NCBI RefSeq assembly: GCF_033193315.1
Contig: NZ_CP136187.1
Span: 1,302,001-1,366,000 of the forward strand
Length of the DNA stretch: 64,000 nucleotides
Direction: 5' to 3'
Origin: Agathobaculum sp. NTUH-O15-33
GTDB lineage: Bacteria > Bacillota > Clostridia > Oscillospirales > Butyricicoccaceae
In this document: one piece after another, positions 8,910 through 16,837 of the stretch
How positions within the stretch are numbered: position 1 is the first letter of the stretch
How the letters are laid out: every line of letters starts with the position of its first letter
Translations under genes and position numbers: made by a program
The notes under the pieces: model-generated
The model's input: only the letters and a program-made list of their open reading frames with translations
The model's database searches: none
What the model was told of the DNA's origin: nothing

Positions 8910-9040
8910 GAGGGCGGCACGCCCTACAATCTCGGTCAATCCCTTGTTTTTCCTATGCGTTCCCCTTAACTTAATGACATTGCCTTTGCACCGCTTGATT
9001 AAGAAAGCAATATCGATGAATTATAAAGCAAAACGCCGCA

Positions 9041-9069
9041 TTTACTAGGCGTTCTCAATAGCATATAAT
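9041..9069 (+). promoter_or_regulatory. Candidate promoter of oxidoreductase copy 2
   Basis: TTTACT, 17-base spacer, TATAAT. The -35 lies inside an inverted repeat (AACGCC...GGCGTT, 9032-9053) that could bind a regulator. Copy 1 of the gene has no such promoter because it follows an ABC operon. The rest of 8928-9213 holds no gene I can support. Confidence 0.55.
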
Positions 9070-9213
9070 AAAGGCACAGAAAAGGGAATAGGCCATAATA
9101 AACAAAGTTTAAACGGCTTGTTTGTGCATTTCTGTTATGCGTTTCAGCCTTTGACGAATGGACGTATGTGAATAACAAAATTCATAAACAAAACAGAAAG
9201 TGGGCGTATTAAA

Positions 9214-10392
9214 ATGTTGATTGGCGAAAAGAAGATAGACAGACCGTTCCGTTGGGGCATCGTGGGCGGCGGCAAGACGAGCGGCGTGGGCTACAAGCAC
9301 CGTCTGGGCGCGATGCGCGACAACACCTCGTTTGTACTGAAAGCGGCGGCGTTCGATCTGGATTTCCAGCGCTGCGTGGACTTCGGCGTGGCGCTGTGCA
9401 TGGACAAGGACCGCCTGTACCCGGATTACAAGACCATGTTCGAGGCCGAGGCGAAGCGCCCGGACGGCATCGAAGCCGTGGACATCGCCACCCCGAACTT
9501 CCAGCACTTCGAGGTCTGCAAGGCCGCGCTGGAAGCCGGTCTGCACGTCATTTGCGAAAAGCCGCTGTTCTTCACCGTGGAAGAGGGCGAGGAGATCAAG
9601 AAGATTTCCGAGCGCGTGGGCAAGCTTGTCTGCGTGACCTACGGCTTCTCCGGCTTCGACCTGCTCACGCAGATGCGGCAGATGATCCTGAACGGCGACA
9701 TCGGCGAGGTCACCATGGTCGATTTGCGCTACGCGCACGGCTTCGGCTGCGACCCGACCGGCGACACGCAGGCCGAGGGCCAGAAGTGGCGCGTCGATCC
9801 CAAAAAGTCCGGCCCGTCCTTCGTGCTGGGCGACCTGTCCACCCATACCTTCTACATGTCCGAGCTGGTCTGCCCGCAGCTCAAGCTCAAGCAGGTGCTG
9901 TGCGACCGCCAGAGCTTCGTCGGCTCCCGCGCGCCCTTGGAGGACAACGCGTACGTGCTGATGCGGTATGAAAACGGCGCGGTGGGCCGCATGTGGGCCT
10001 CGGCCGTCAACGCGGGCGATATGTCGAGCCAGCACATCCGCATCGTCGGCACCAAGGCATCGCTGGAGTGGAACGACATGCACCCGGACGAACTGCACTA
10101 TGAGGTACAGGGCAAGCCCGCGCAGACCTTGGTGCGCGCCATGGACTACCTGACCCCGGAAGCGCTGGAGTACGAACGCTTGGGCGCGCTGCACTACACC
10201 GGCCTGATCGATTCTTGGTCCAACCTCTACAACCGCTTCGCGGTCGCGATGGACGCGAAGAACCGCGGCGACGAAGAGACGCTGAAAAACCTCGTTTACC
10301 CCGATTTGGAGCACGGCATCGAAGGCATCCGCTGGGTGGTCAAGTGCGTCGAATCCGCCGACAAGGGCGCCGTCTGGGTCGACTTCAAGTAA
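9214..10392 (+). CDS. Gfo/Idh/MocA family oxidoreductase, copy 2
   Basis: A 392-residue protein identical to the one at 2180-3358, with the same Rossmann GIVGGGK and CEKP motifs. By eye about 18 bases differ between the two genes, and every difference is synonymous. Here the gene stands 300 bp behind the insertion sequence with its own putative promoter and no transporter directly upstream. It is followed by the same intergenic sequence and the same isomerase gene as in copy 1, so the whole 2.4-kb block is duplicated with an offset of 7,034 bp. Confidence 0.9.
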   Translation: MLIGEKKIDRPFRWGIVGGGKTSGVGYKHRLGAMRDNTSFVLKAAAFDLDFQRCVDFGVALCMDKDRLYPDYKTMFEAEAKRPDGIEAVDIATPNFQHFEVCKAALEAGLHVICEKPLFFTVEEGEEIKKISERVGKLVCVTYGFSGFDLLTQMRQMILNGDIGEVTMVDLRYAHGFGCDPTGDTQAEGQKWRVDPKKSGPSFVLGDLSTHTFYMSELVCPQLKLKQVLCDRQSFVGSRAPLEDNAYVLMRYENGAVGRMWASAVNAGDMSSQHIRIVGTKASLEWNDMHPDELHYEVQGKPAQTLVRAMDYLTPEALEYERLGALHYTGLIDSWSNLYNRFAVAMDAKNRGDEETLKNLVYPDLEHGIEGIRWVVKCVESADKGAVWVDFK

Positions 10393-10491
10393 AACCAATT
10401 CTTTTCTTTTTTCTTCTTTCTTCTCTGGCCGGCGGGCACGTCCTTGACGTGCCCGCCACAGCCAAAAAACGTTAACGCGGTCACCGAAAAG

Positions 10492-10627
10492 GTAGGGCGG
10501 GGTGACCTCACCCCGCCGTCTCGAAGGGGTGTAACATTTACTGAAAAGCCCGGCCGTACCGGCCAGTTGGCTGATCTTGTGTATCCCGGCGCTTCGCTCT
10601 CGGCGTGGTGAGGTCACCACGCCCTAC
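10492..10627. repeat. Dispersed intergenic repeat (copy B)
   Basis: Identical to 3458-3593 and in the same position between the oxidoreductase and isomerase genes. The entire 282-bp intergenic region (10393-10674) appears identical to 3359-3640. Confidence 0.75.
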
Positions 10628-10674
10628 AACATCGGTGGGCCTTAACCAACAAACAATAAAGGAGAGCATTCCAT

Positions 10675-11613
10675 ATGAAATTAGCAATTTGCACGGACGT
10701 ATTCGCGGACCTGTCCTTCACGGACATGCTGGACAAGGTAAAAAGTCTGGGGCTGGACGCGGTGGAAATGACCGCGGGCGGCTGGGGCGCGCGCAAGCAT
10801 ATTGACACCGCCGCGCTGCTGGCGGACGAGGGCAAGCGCAAGGACCTGCTGGCCGAGCTCGACAAGCGGGGCATGCGCATTTCCGCGCTGAACACCTCCT
10901 GCAACCCGACGTGGCCGAGCGAGACCGGCAAGGAATACGCGAAGAGCATGTACGACTGCGCCGCGCTCGCGGGCAAGCTGGGCGTGAAAAAGCTGGTGGC
11001 CATGGCGGGCCTGCCCGCCGGCGCGCCCGGCGACACCACGCCCAACTGGATCACCTCGACGGTTTCGTGGCCGGACTTCATGGCCCCGGCCTATGAGTAC
11101 CAGTGGAAGGTGACCATCGAGTTCTGGAAGGAATTTGCGGCGCATTGCGAAAAGTGCGGCGTGGAGCAGATCGCGATCGAGGAGTTCCCGGGCACCATGG
11201 TATGGAGCGCTTCGACGCTTTTGAAGCTGCGCGAGGCGGTGGGGCCGATGATCGGCATCAACCTCGACCCGTCGCACATGATGGTGCTGGGCGCGGACCC
11301 GATCGCGGCGGCGCGCAAGCTCGCGGGCTGCATCTACCACGTGCACGGTAAGGACGCACGCATCGAGCGCGGTCTGGCGGATGTGGATGGCATTCTGGAG
11401 CCCCGCCCGGTCACCGATTCGGCGGAGCGCGTGTGGAACTACGTGGCCGTCGGCTGCGGCAAGGACCTGCAGTGGTGGAAGGAGTTCTTCTCCGTGGTCC
11501 ACATGATGGGCTACGACGGCGACGTTTCCCTCGAAATGGAGGACCTGACCATGTCCACCGAGGCGGGCGTTCTTACCTCCATCGACGCGCTGAAGCAGAC
11601 CGTCAGCAAATAA
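10675..11613 (+). CDS. Sugar phosphate isomerase/epimerase-type TIM barrel, copy 2
   Basis: A 312-residue protein identical to copies 1 and 3. The gene differs from copy 1 at scattered third codon positions only (for example AGC/AGT, CTA/CTG, CGC/CGG near the start). The metal-site motifs LDPSHMM, YHVHGKD and SLEMEDL are intact. It is probably co-transcribed with oxidoreductase copy 2 and is followed by a terminator. Confidence 0.9.
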   Translation: MKLAICTDVFADLSFTDMLDKVKSLGLDAVEMTAGGWGARKHIDTAALLADEGKRKDLLAELDKRGMRISALNTSCNPTWPSETGKEYAKSMYDCAALAGKLGVKKLVAMAGLPAGAPGDTTPNWITSTVSWPDFMAPAYEYQWKVTIEFWKEFAAHCEKCGVEQIAIEEFPGTMVWSASTLLKLREAVGPMIGINLDPSHMMVLGADPIAAARKLAGCIYHVHGKDARIERGLADVDGILEPRPVTDSAERVWNYVAVGCGKDLQWWKEFFSVVHMMGYDGDVSLEMEDLTMSTEAGVLTSIDALKQTVSK

Positions 11614-11629
11614 AAGATCCCGATGACGC

Positions 11630-11664
11630 GGGGGCTGCCGAAGCGATTCGACAGCCCCGTTTTG
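11630..11664 (+). terminator. Terminator after isomerase copy 2
   Basis: GGGGCTG and CAGCCCC, extended by CGAA/TTCG around a GCGA loop with one mismatch, followed by GTTTTGC. Confidence 0.7.
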
Positions 11665-11825
11665 CTTGAGGGCCGACATAGGAGCACGAAACCGGCATAT
11701 CATATTGACCAAAGAACGGAAAAGTCGTTTAGCTGTTTTGGTTGAACGACTGTTCAGTTTGCATGAATAACGGTTGGTAAAAAAGTGCAGAGTTCACAAA
11801 GTGTGAAAAACCAACGAAAATGTCA

Positions 11826-11854
11826 TTGACATAGGAGGAAATATGCGACATAAT
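11826..11854 (+). promoter_or_regulatory. Promoter of the first LacI regulator
   Basis: TTGACA, 17-base spacer, CATAAT. A start near 11861 would place both operator palindromes (11871-11906) just downstream, the usual position for autorepression. The AGGAGGAAATATG inside the spacer is discussed in the findings. 11665-11825 shows no other feature. Confidence 0.7.
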
Positions 11855-11870
11855 AGTATCACAACAACAA

Positions 11871-11906
11871 ACGAGTACGTAATCGTAACAAAAGAGTACG
11901 TACTCG
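11871..11906. promoter_or_regulatory. Two operator sites, CGAGTACGTACTCG family
   Basis: Site 1 (11871-11886) is ACGAGTACGTAATCGT, with one departure from symmetry. Site 2 (11893-11906) is AGAGTACGTACTCG. Their centres are 21 bp apart, two helical turns, so two repressor dimers could bind the same DNA face. They lie between the promoter and the LacI gene. Three more sites lie at 13031-13207. Confidence 0.8.
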
Positions 11907-11964
11907 CTAAAACAAATAGTGCGATTGTAAAGGGTGGTAGAAAATACAAGGATGTGAGCGCCGG

Positions 11965-12999
11965 ATGAAAGTGACAATCAAGGAGATCGCGGAGATAGCC
12001 GGCGTACATCCCGCGACGGTAGACAAAGTATTGCATAACCGGATCGGCGTGAGCGACGATGTACGCCAGCGGATCCAGCGGATCATTCAAGAGGTAGGGT
12101 ACAGGCCCAACCCGGCGGGCCGGGTCTTGCAGCGGCAGGGCAAGCAATACCGCATCGCCGCCATTCTGGTCGAGGTGGACGCGCAGCCCTTTCTCCGGCA
12201 GGGCATCGAAAAAGGGGTCGCCGAGCAGGTTGGCTTCGATATTTCGATAGAGTATCATTTTTCATCCTTTCAGGATGCGCAGAGACAAAAAGAGCTGATC
12301 GATCAGGCGGTTTCCAACAAGGTCGACGGCATCATTTTAAGCCCCATCAACGCAGGCCGCGTGAAGGCCGCGATCGATCGGGCGGCAAGCGCCGGTATTC
12401 CGGTCATCACCACCAATTCCGATGTGGACGGCACCAAGCGCGCCTGCTACGTCGGGCAGGACGGCGTTCGCGCCAGCCGCATCGCGGGCCGCATCATGGG
12501 CCAGCTCTTGGGCGGTCACGGAAAACTGGCGATCGTGTCCAGCTCGGTCGAGGTGGAAAACAACAGCTACTACGTCAGCGTGCGCGAACAGGGCTTTACC
12601 GATTTTATAAAGGAAAATTACCCCAATATGCAGATCATCGAATGCATTGAAAGCTTCGAGGACCCGCAAATCACCTACGAAAAAACAAAGGAACTGCTGC
12701 GGCAGCATCCCGATCTTAAAGGGCTTTATATTACCTGCGGCGGCGTGTCAGAGGTTGGCCGCGCCTTGCAGGAAAGTGGGCGGCACCGCACGGTACACGC
12801 GGTATCCTATGAGGATTACCCGCTGATATTGGAGCTGATGCGGCAGGATGTGATCGACTGTACCCTCGCGAGCGAGTTGGAGCGGCAGGGAGAGCTGCCG
12901 GTGCAGCTGCTGATGAACGATCTGGTATTTGGCCAGAAACCCGCACAGGATAAAATATTTACCGATGTAAAGATATTAGTAAAGGAAAGTCTTTTCTAA
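11965..12999 (+). CDS. LacI family transcriptional regulator (first)
   Basis: A 344-residue repressor. The N-terminal DNA-binding domain reads VTIKEIAEIAGVHPATVDKVLHN with the hinge helix around residues 45-60. A sugar-binding core with periplasmic-binding fold follows (DGIILSPINAG, AGIPVITTNSDV, CYVGQDG, GGHGKLAIV, YITCGGVSEVG). Its own ribosome-binding site is weak (AAGGATGTGAGCGCCGG). It sits between operator pairs and the ABC operon at 13240-16787, so it most probably represses itself and that operon and is released by the transported sugar or a catabolite. Confidence 0.92.
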   Translation: MKVTIKEIAEIAGVHPATVDKVLHNRIGVSDDVRQRIQRIIQEVGYRPNPAGRVLQRQGKQYRIAAILVEVDAQPFLRQGIEKGVAEQVGFDISIEYHFSSFQDAQRQKELIDQAVSNKVDGIILSPINAGRVKAAIDRAASAGIPVITTNSDVDGTKRACYVGQDGVRASRIAGRIMGQLLGGHGKLAIVSSSVEVENNSYYVSVREQGFTDFIKENYPNMQIIECIESFEDPQITYEKTKELLRQHPDLKGLYITCGGVSEVGRALQESGRHRTVHAVSYEDYPLILELMRQDVIDCTLASELERQGELPVQLLMNDLVFGQKPAQDKIFTDVKILVKESLF

Positions 13000-13000
13000 A

Positions 13001-13033
13001 AAAATATTTGCAGCCGCGCTGCAAATATTTTTT
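13001..13033 (+). terminator. Terminator after the first LacI gene
   Basis: AAAATATTTGCAGC, CGC loop, GCTGCAAATATTTT, then TT. A 14-bp stem directly behind the stop codon, ending where the operator palindrome at 13031 starts. Confidence 0.75.
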
Positions 13034-13068
13034 ACCGGATTGCGAGTACGTACTCGCAATCCGGTAAA
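13031..13068. promoter_or_regulatory. Operator in a 38-bp perfect palindrome
   Basis: The core CGAGTACGTACTCG (13043-13056) is extended symmetrically by TTGC/GCAA and TTTACCGGA/TCCGGTAAA. The centre lies between 13049 and 13050. A weak -10-like TACAAT lies at 13075-13080, so a bound repressor would cover the -35 position. Confidence 0.8.
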
Positions 13069-13111
13069 GAACCTTACAATGTGCGATTACGGTCGGTATT
13101 TTTTTAAACAT

Positions 13112-13135
13112 GTTTACGAGTACGTACTCGTAAAC
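13112..13135. promoter_or_regulatory. Operator, 24-bp perfect palindrome
   Basis: GTTTACGAGTAC and GTACTCGTAAAC, centre between 13123 and 13124, 74 bp from the previous operator. Confidence 0.8.
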
Positions 13136-13185
13136 GAGAGAGGAGGCTACATAGCATTACATACGGCAGCAAATTTTTTTAGAAG

Positions 13186-13207
13186 ATTACGAGTACGTAC
13201 TCGTAAT
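13186..13207. promoter_or_regulatory. Operator, 22-bp perfect palindrome
   Basis: ATTACGAGTAC and GTACTCGTAAT, centre between 13196 and 13197, 73 bp from the previous operator and just before the ribosome-binding site of the ABC operon. Confidence 0.8.
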
Positions 13208-13239
13208 GGCGCGAAGAAGAAAGAGGAGGGAGAAGGCAC

Positions 13240-14751
13240 ATGGCCAATTCGGAATTTGTTCTGGAAATGCGAAATATCGTCAAGGTATTTCCCGGTGTCC
13301 GGGCGCTGGACGGCGTTAACCTAAAGGTAAGGCCGGGCAAGGTACATGTCATCTGCGGCGAGAACGGCGCGGGTAAGTCAACACTCATGAAAACCATAAA
13401 CGGCACCTATGTGGCCGACGAAGGCGAAATGTTCTTTAAGGGTCAGCAAATCGGCAAGCACTCGGTCGAGGATACCATTAAAATGGGCATCGCGATGATC
13501 TATCAGGAGCTCAACCCCGTGATGGATATGACAATCGCGGAAAACGTCTATCTGGGCCGCGAGCCGATGAAGGGCATGTTCGTGAATTTCGGCAAGCTGT
13601 ACAGCGATACCCAAGCGCTGCTCGATCAGCTTGAGATTCCCTACAACGCCCATCAGAAAATGCGGGAATTATCGATCGCCGGGCATCAGCTGGTCGAGAT
13701 TGCCAAGGCGATCTCGATGAACGCGCAGGTCATCATTATGGACGAACCGTCGTCCGCCATCGCGGACGCCGAGATCGAGGTTTTATTTAAGCAAATATTC
13801 AAGCTGCGCGAGCAAGGCGTTGCGATTTTATACATCACCCATAAGATGGACGAAATTTTCCGTATCGCGGACGAGATCACCATTATCCGCGACGGCAAAT
13901 GGATCGAATCCGGCCCGGCGAGCGATTACGACGCGGGCAAGCTCGTATCCCGCATGGTGGGCCGCGAGATCACCAACGTTTTCCCCAAGGAAACCGACAT
14001 ACCGATCGGCGAGGTCGTGCTTGAGGTGAAGAACCTGACGCAGGAAAAGCCGGACGGCGGGCGCTTTGAAAACATCAGCTTTACCCTGCGCAAGGGCGAG
14101 ATTCTGGGCTTTTCCGGTCTGGTCGGCGCGGGCCGCAGCGAATTGATGCGCGCGATCTTCGGGCTGGACCGCTATACCAGCGGCGAGGTGTACTTAAACG
14201 GACAGCAGGTGCATATCCACCACACGGCGGACGCTGTAAAGGCGGGCATCGCCATGATCAACGAGGACCGCAAGGGCTACGGCCTTGTGCTGGGCCGCAG
14301 CATCCACGACAATGTGTCGCTCGTCAATCTGGATAAATTCACGCACGGCGGCCTTGTCAACGATCAGGAAATCGATAAAGACACCGAGGAAATGGTAAAG
14401 CTGCTGCAAATCAAGGTGGCGAACCAGAACGTGGCGGCGGGCACGCTTTCGGGCGGCAACCAGCAAAAGGTCGTCTTAGCCAAGTGGCTGATCGGCGACG
14501 TGAAGGTGATGATCCTCGACGAGCCGACGCGCGGTATCGACGTGGGCGCGAAAAGCGAAATACACAAGCTGATGTGCAAGTTCGCGCGGCAGGGCATGGC
14601 GATCATTATGATCTCCTCCGAGCTGCCCGAAATCCTCGGCATGTCGGACCGCGTGGTCGTCATGCAGGAGGGCAGGATGAACGGCATTCTGGACCGCGCG
14701 CAGGCAACACAGGAAAGCATTATGACACTGGCTACAAAGGGGAGAGGTTGA
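13240..14751 (+). CDS. Sugar ABC transporter ATP-binding protein (two ABC domains)
   Basis: A 503-residue RbsA/MglA-type ATPase. First domain: Walker A GENGAGKST at 40-48, Walker B VIIMDEPSS near 165; its signature is degenerate (LSIAGHQ). Second domain: degenerate Walker A GLVGAGRSE near 288, signature LSGGNQQKVVLAKWL near 405, Walker B VMILDEPTRG near 425. This asymmetry is normal for the family. It energises uptake through the permease at 14754. AGAGGAGGGAGAAGGCAC precedes the ATG. Three operators upstream point to control by the LacI protein at 11965. Confidence 0.95.
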   Translation: MANSEFVLEMRNIVKVFPGVRALDGVNLKVRPGKVHVICGENGAGKSTLMKTINGTYVADEGEMFFKGQQIGKHSVEDTIKMGIAMIYQELNPVMDMTIAENVYLGREPMKGMFVNFGKLYSDTQALLDQLEIPYNAHQKMRELSIAGHQLVEIAKAISMNAQVIIMDEPSSAIADAEIEVLFKQIFKLREQGVAILYITHKMDEIFRIADEITIIRDGKWIESGPASDYDAGKLVSRMVGREITNVFPKETDIPIGEVVLEVKNLTQEKPDGGRFENISFTLRKGEILGFSGLVGAGRSELMRAIFGLDRYTSGEVYLNGQQVHIHHTADAVKAGIAMINEDRKGYGLVLGRSIHDNVSLVNLDKFTHGGLVNDQEIDKDTEEMVKLLQIKVANQNVAAGTLSGGNQQKVVLAKWLIGDVKVMILDEPTRGIDVGAKSEIHKLMCKFARQGMAIIMISSELPEILGMSDRVVVMQEGRMNGILDRAQATQESIMTLATKGRG

Positions 14752-14753
14752 CA

Positions 14754-15740
14754 ATGGAAAAGACGAAAAAAGAATTTAACTTCGGTAAGTTTTACGGTAA
14801 ATACGGCACGTTCCTGCTGTTGGTCGTCATTTTTGTGGCCGCCAGCCTGTTTGTGCCGGACTTCTTCGGCAAGGATAACCTGACCAACATCCTGCGTCAA
14901 ATCGCGGTGGTGACCATTCTCGGCTTCGGCGTGGAGTTCGTCATCATCCTCGGCCACATCAACGTCGCGCTCGGTTCGGAGATCGCGCTGATCGGCTGCG
15001 TGTCCTGTATGGTCATGGTCGCGACGCAGGGCTCCATGGGCGCGGGCCTCGCGCTGGTTGTTTCCATCGTAGCGGCGCTCATCTTGGGCGCGGTCATCGG
15101 CGGCATCAACGGCTTTGTCATCACCAAGTTCGATATTCCCGCGTTCATCATGACGCTGGCCGTCACCACGGTGGCGCGCGGTTCCGCGCTGCTCATCACC
15201 GGCGGCAAGCCGGTTTCCGGCATGGACGGTATCTTTAAGTCGATCGGCCAAGGCTATCTGGGCCCAATCCCGATCTCGGTCATTATTCTGGTCGTACTGT
15301 TTGTCGTGTGCTGGGTCATCCTCAACAAGACCAAGTTCGGCCGCCATCTGTTCGCGGTGGGCGGCAATATCAACGCGGCGGAAGCGTCCGGTATCAAATC
15401 CAAGAACGTGGTGCGCAAGGCGTTTTTGATCGACGGCCTGATGGCGGCGATCGCGGGCGTGCTGTTCATGAGCCGCATGGGCACCGGCCAACCCTCCGCG
15501 GGCGTTTCCTACGAATTTGACGCGATCACGGCCTGCGTGGTCGGCGGCACGTCGCTGGCGGGCGGCTCGGGCACGATCACCGGCACGCTGATCGGCGCGA
15601 TCATCGTCGGCATCATCAACAACGCGCAGAACCTTTTGGGCATCAACGCGTACTGGCAGCAGATCGTCAAGGGCCTGATCATCCTGATCGCGGTCATCGT
15701 CGACGTGGTGACCAAGCGCGCGGCGGCCAAGGCCAAGTAA
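14754..15740 (+). CDS. Ribose/cyclitol-type ABC transporter permease
   Basis: A 328-residue multi-spanning permease that starts MEKTKKEFNFGKFYGKYG, 2 bases after the ATPase stop. It carries the RbsC-family features [23 protein letters not shown] and VVGGTSLAGGSG. It is strongly similar along its whole length to the permease at 117-1106 (same N-terminal FNFG.FYGK signature). It is part of the three-gene importer ATPase-permease-lipoprotein. Confidence 0.94.
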   Translation: MEKTKKEFNFGKFYGKYGTFLLLVVIFVAASLFVPDFFGKDNLTNILRQIAVVTILGFGVEFVIILGHINVALGSEIALIGCVSCMVMVATQGSMGAGLALVVSIVAALILGAVIGGINGFVITKFDIPAFIMTLAVTTVARGSALLITGGKPVSGMDGIFKSIGQGYLGPIPISVIILVVLFVVCWVILNKTKFGRHLFAVGGNINAAEASGIKSKNVVRKAFLIDGLMAAIAGVLFMSRMGTGQPSAGVSYEFDAITACVVGGTSLAGGSGTITGTLIGAIIVGIINNAQNLLGINAYWQQIVKGLIILIAVIVDVVTKRAAAKAK

Positions 15741-15803
15741 AAGAAGTGAGGCGCGGCAAGGCGCTTTGCAATAAACGAAGAGAAAAATAGGAGGAGAAAT
15801 AAC

Positions 15804-16787
15804 ATGATGAACCTAAAAAGACTGGCCGCGCTCGGCATGGTGAGCGCAATGACACTGGGCATGCTGACCGGCTGCGGAGGCGGCGACAGCAAGGGCGGAG
15901 ACACGGGCGACACCGGCGCTTCCGGCGCGGGCGACAAGTATGTGGTCGGCTACTGCAACGGCGCGGATTCCGACGTATTCATGGTGGCGCGCAAGGACGC
16001 TTTGATCGCCAAGGTCGAAGCCGAGGGCGCGAACATCGATCTGGAATTTGCGGACGCCAATCAGGATTCCACCAAGCAGCTCGGCGACGCCGACACCTTT
16101 ATCGCCAAGGGCGTCGACCTGCTCGTGCTGGTTCCGAACGACGCGGAAGCGATCGTACCCGCGGTGGAAGCCGCGAACGCCGCGAATATCCCGGTCGTAT
16201 GTCTCGGCATCAAGGCCGCTTCGGGCGATTACATCTACGTGGGCTCTGAAAACTACGACGCGGGCCACATGCAGGGCGAATATCTGGCCACCACGCTGCC
16301 GGAGAACGCCAAGGTACTGTATTTGGCGGGCACAGCCGGTATGCAGCACTCGACCGACCGCCGTCAGGGCTTCCAAGACGCGCTGAAGGAAGCGGGCCGC
16401 GACGATGTGGAGATTCTTGCCGATCTGGACGGCAACTACGAAATGGCTAAGGCCATGCAGATCACCGAGGACTGGATTCAGAAGTACCCGCAGTTTGACG
16501 CGATCGTGGCCGCGAACGACCAGATGGCGCTGGGCGCAGTTGAAGCGCTCAAGGGCGCGAACCGTCTGGAAGGCGTACAGGTGACCGGCGTGGACGGCCT
16601 TGCGGAAGCTTATACGGCCATTCAGGCGGGCGAAATGGTACAGACGATCCTACAGGACGCGCCCGGTCAGGCGGAGGCCGCCTACGGCGTTATGACCAAG
16701 CTGATGGCGGGCGAGGACCCGGGCAAGGAAGTGCTGGTTCCGTTCCAGTCCGTCACGGCGGACAACGTGGCCGAGTACGCGGGCTAA
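15804..16787 (+). CDS. Sugar ABC transporter substrate-binding lipoprotein
   Basis: A 327-residue lipoprotein with its lipobox at LTGC (Cys24), a Gly/Asp/Ser linker and a type-1 periplasmic-binding domain (VDLLVLVPNDAEA, ANIPVVCLGIKA, YIYVGSENYDAGHMQGEY, VAANDQMALGAVEAL). The ribosome-binding site is AGGAGGAGAAATAAC. It is paralogous to 1175-2125. As the last gene of the importer it is followed by the IolG-like dehydrogenase, which suggests that the substrate is an inositol or similar polyol. Confidence 0.94.
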   Translation: MMNLKRLAALGMVSAMTLGMLTGCGGGDSKGGDTGDTGASGAGDKYVVGYCNGADSDVFMVARKDALIAKVEAEGANIDLEFADANQDSTKQLGDADTFIAKGVDLLVLVPNDAEAIVPAVEAANAANIPVVCLGIKAASGDYIYVGSENYDAGHMQGEYLATTLPENAKVLYLAGTAGMQHSTDRRQGFQDALKEAGRDDVEILADLDGNYEMAKAMQITEDWIQKYPQFDAIVAANDQMALGAVEALKGANRLEGVQVTGVDGLAEAYTAIQAGEMVQTILQDAPGQAEAAYGVMTKLMAGEDPGKEVLVPFQSVTADNVAEYAG

Positions 16788-16837
16788 ACGCGGAAGGGGC
16801 GGAACAGACCCGCCCCAACGAATAGGAGGAAGGTATC

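Larger units (their letters stand above)
7477..8927. repeat. Dispersed intergenic repeat (copy C), split by an insertion sequence
   Basis: 7477-7613 matches the reverse complement of copy A in landmarks (GTAGGGCG, then GCCGAGAGCGAAGC, CCGGGATA, TACGGCC, CCTTCGAGACGGCG). The remaining end, GGGCGGCACGCCCTAC, lies at 8912-8927 beyond the insertion sequence. The repeat was therefore intact before the transposition. Confidence 0.75.

Noticed and set aside
6433..10627. CRISPR array from the repeated segments
   Set aside because: The repeats are long (82 and 136 bp), few, not regularly spaced, and no cas gene is near.
14364..15491. Minus-strand open frame opposite the ABC permease
   Set aside because: His/Asp/Arg-rich shadow caused by GC-biased third positions; no start signal.
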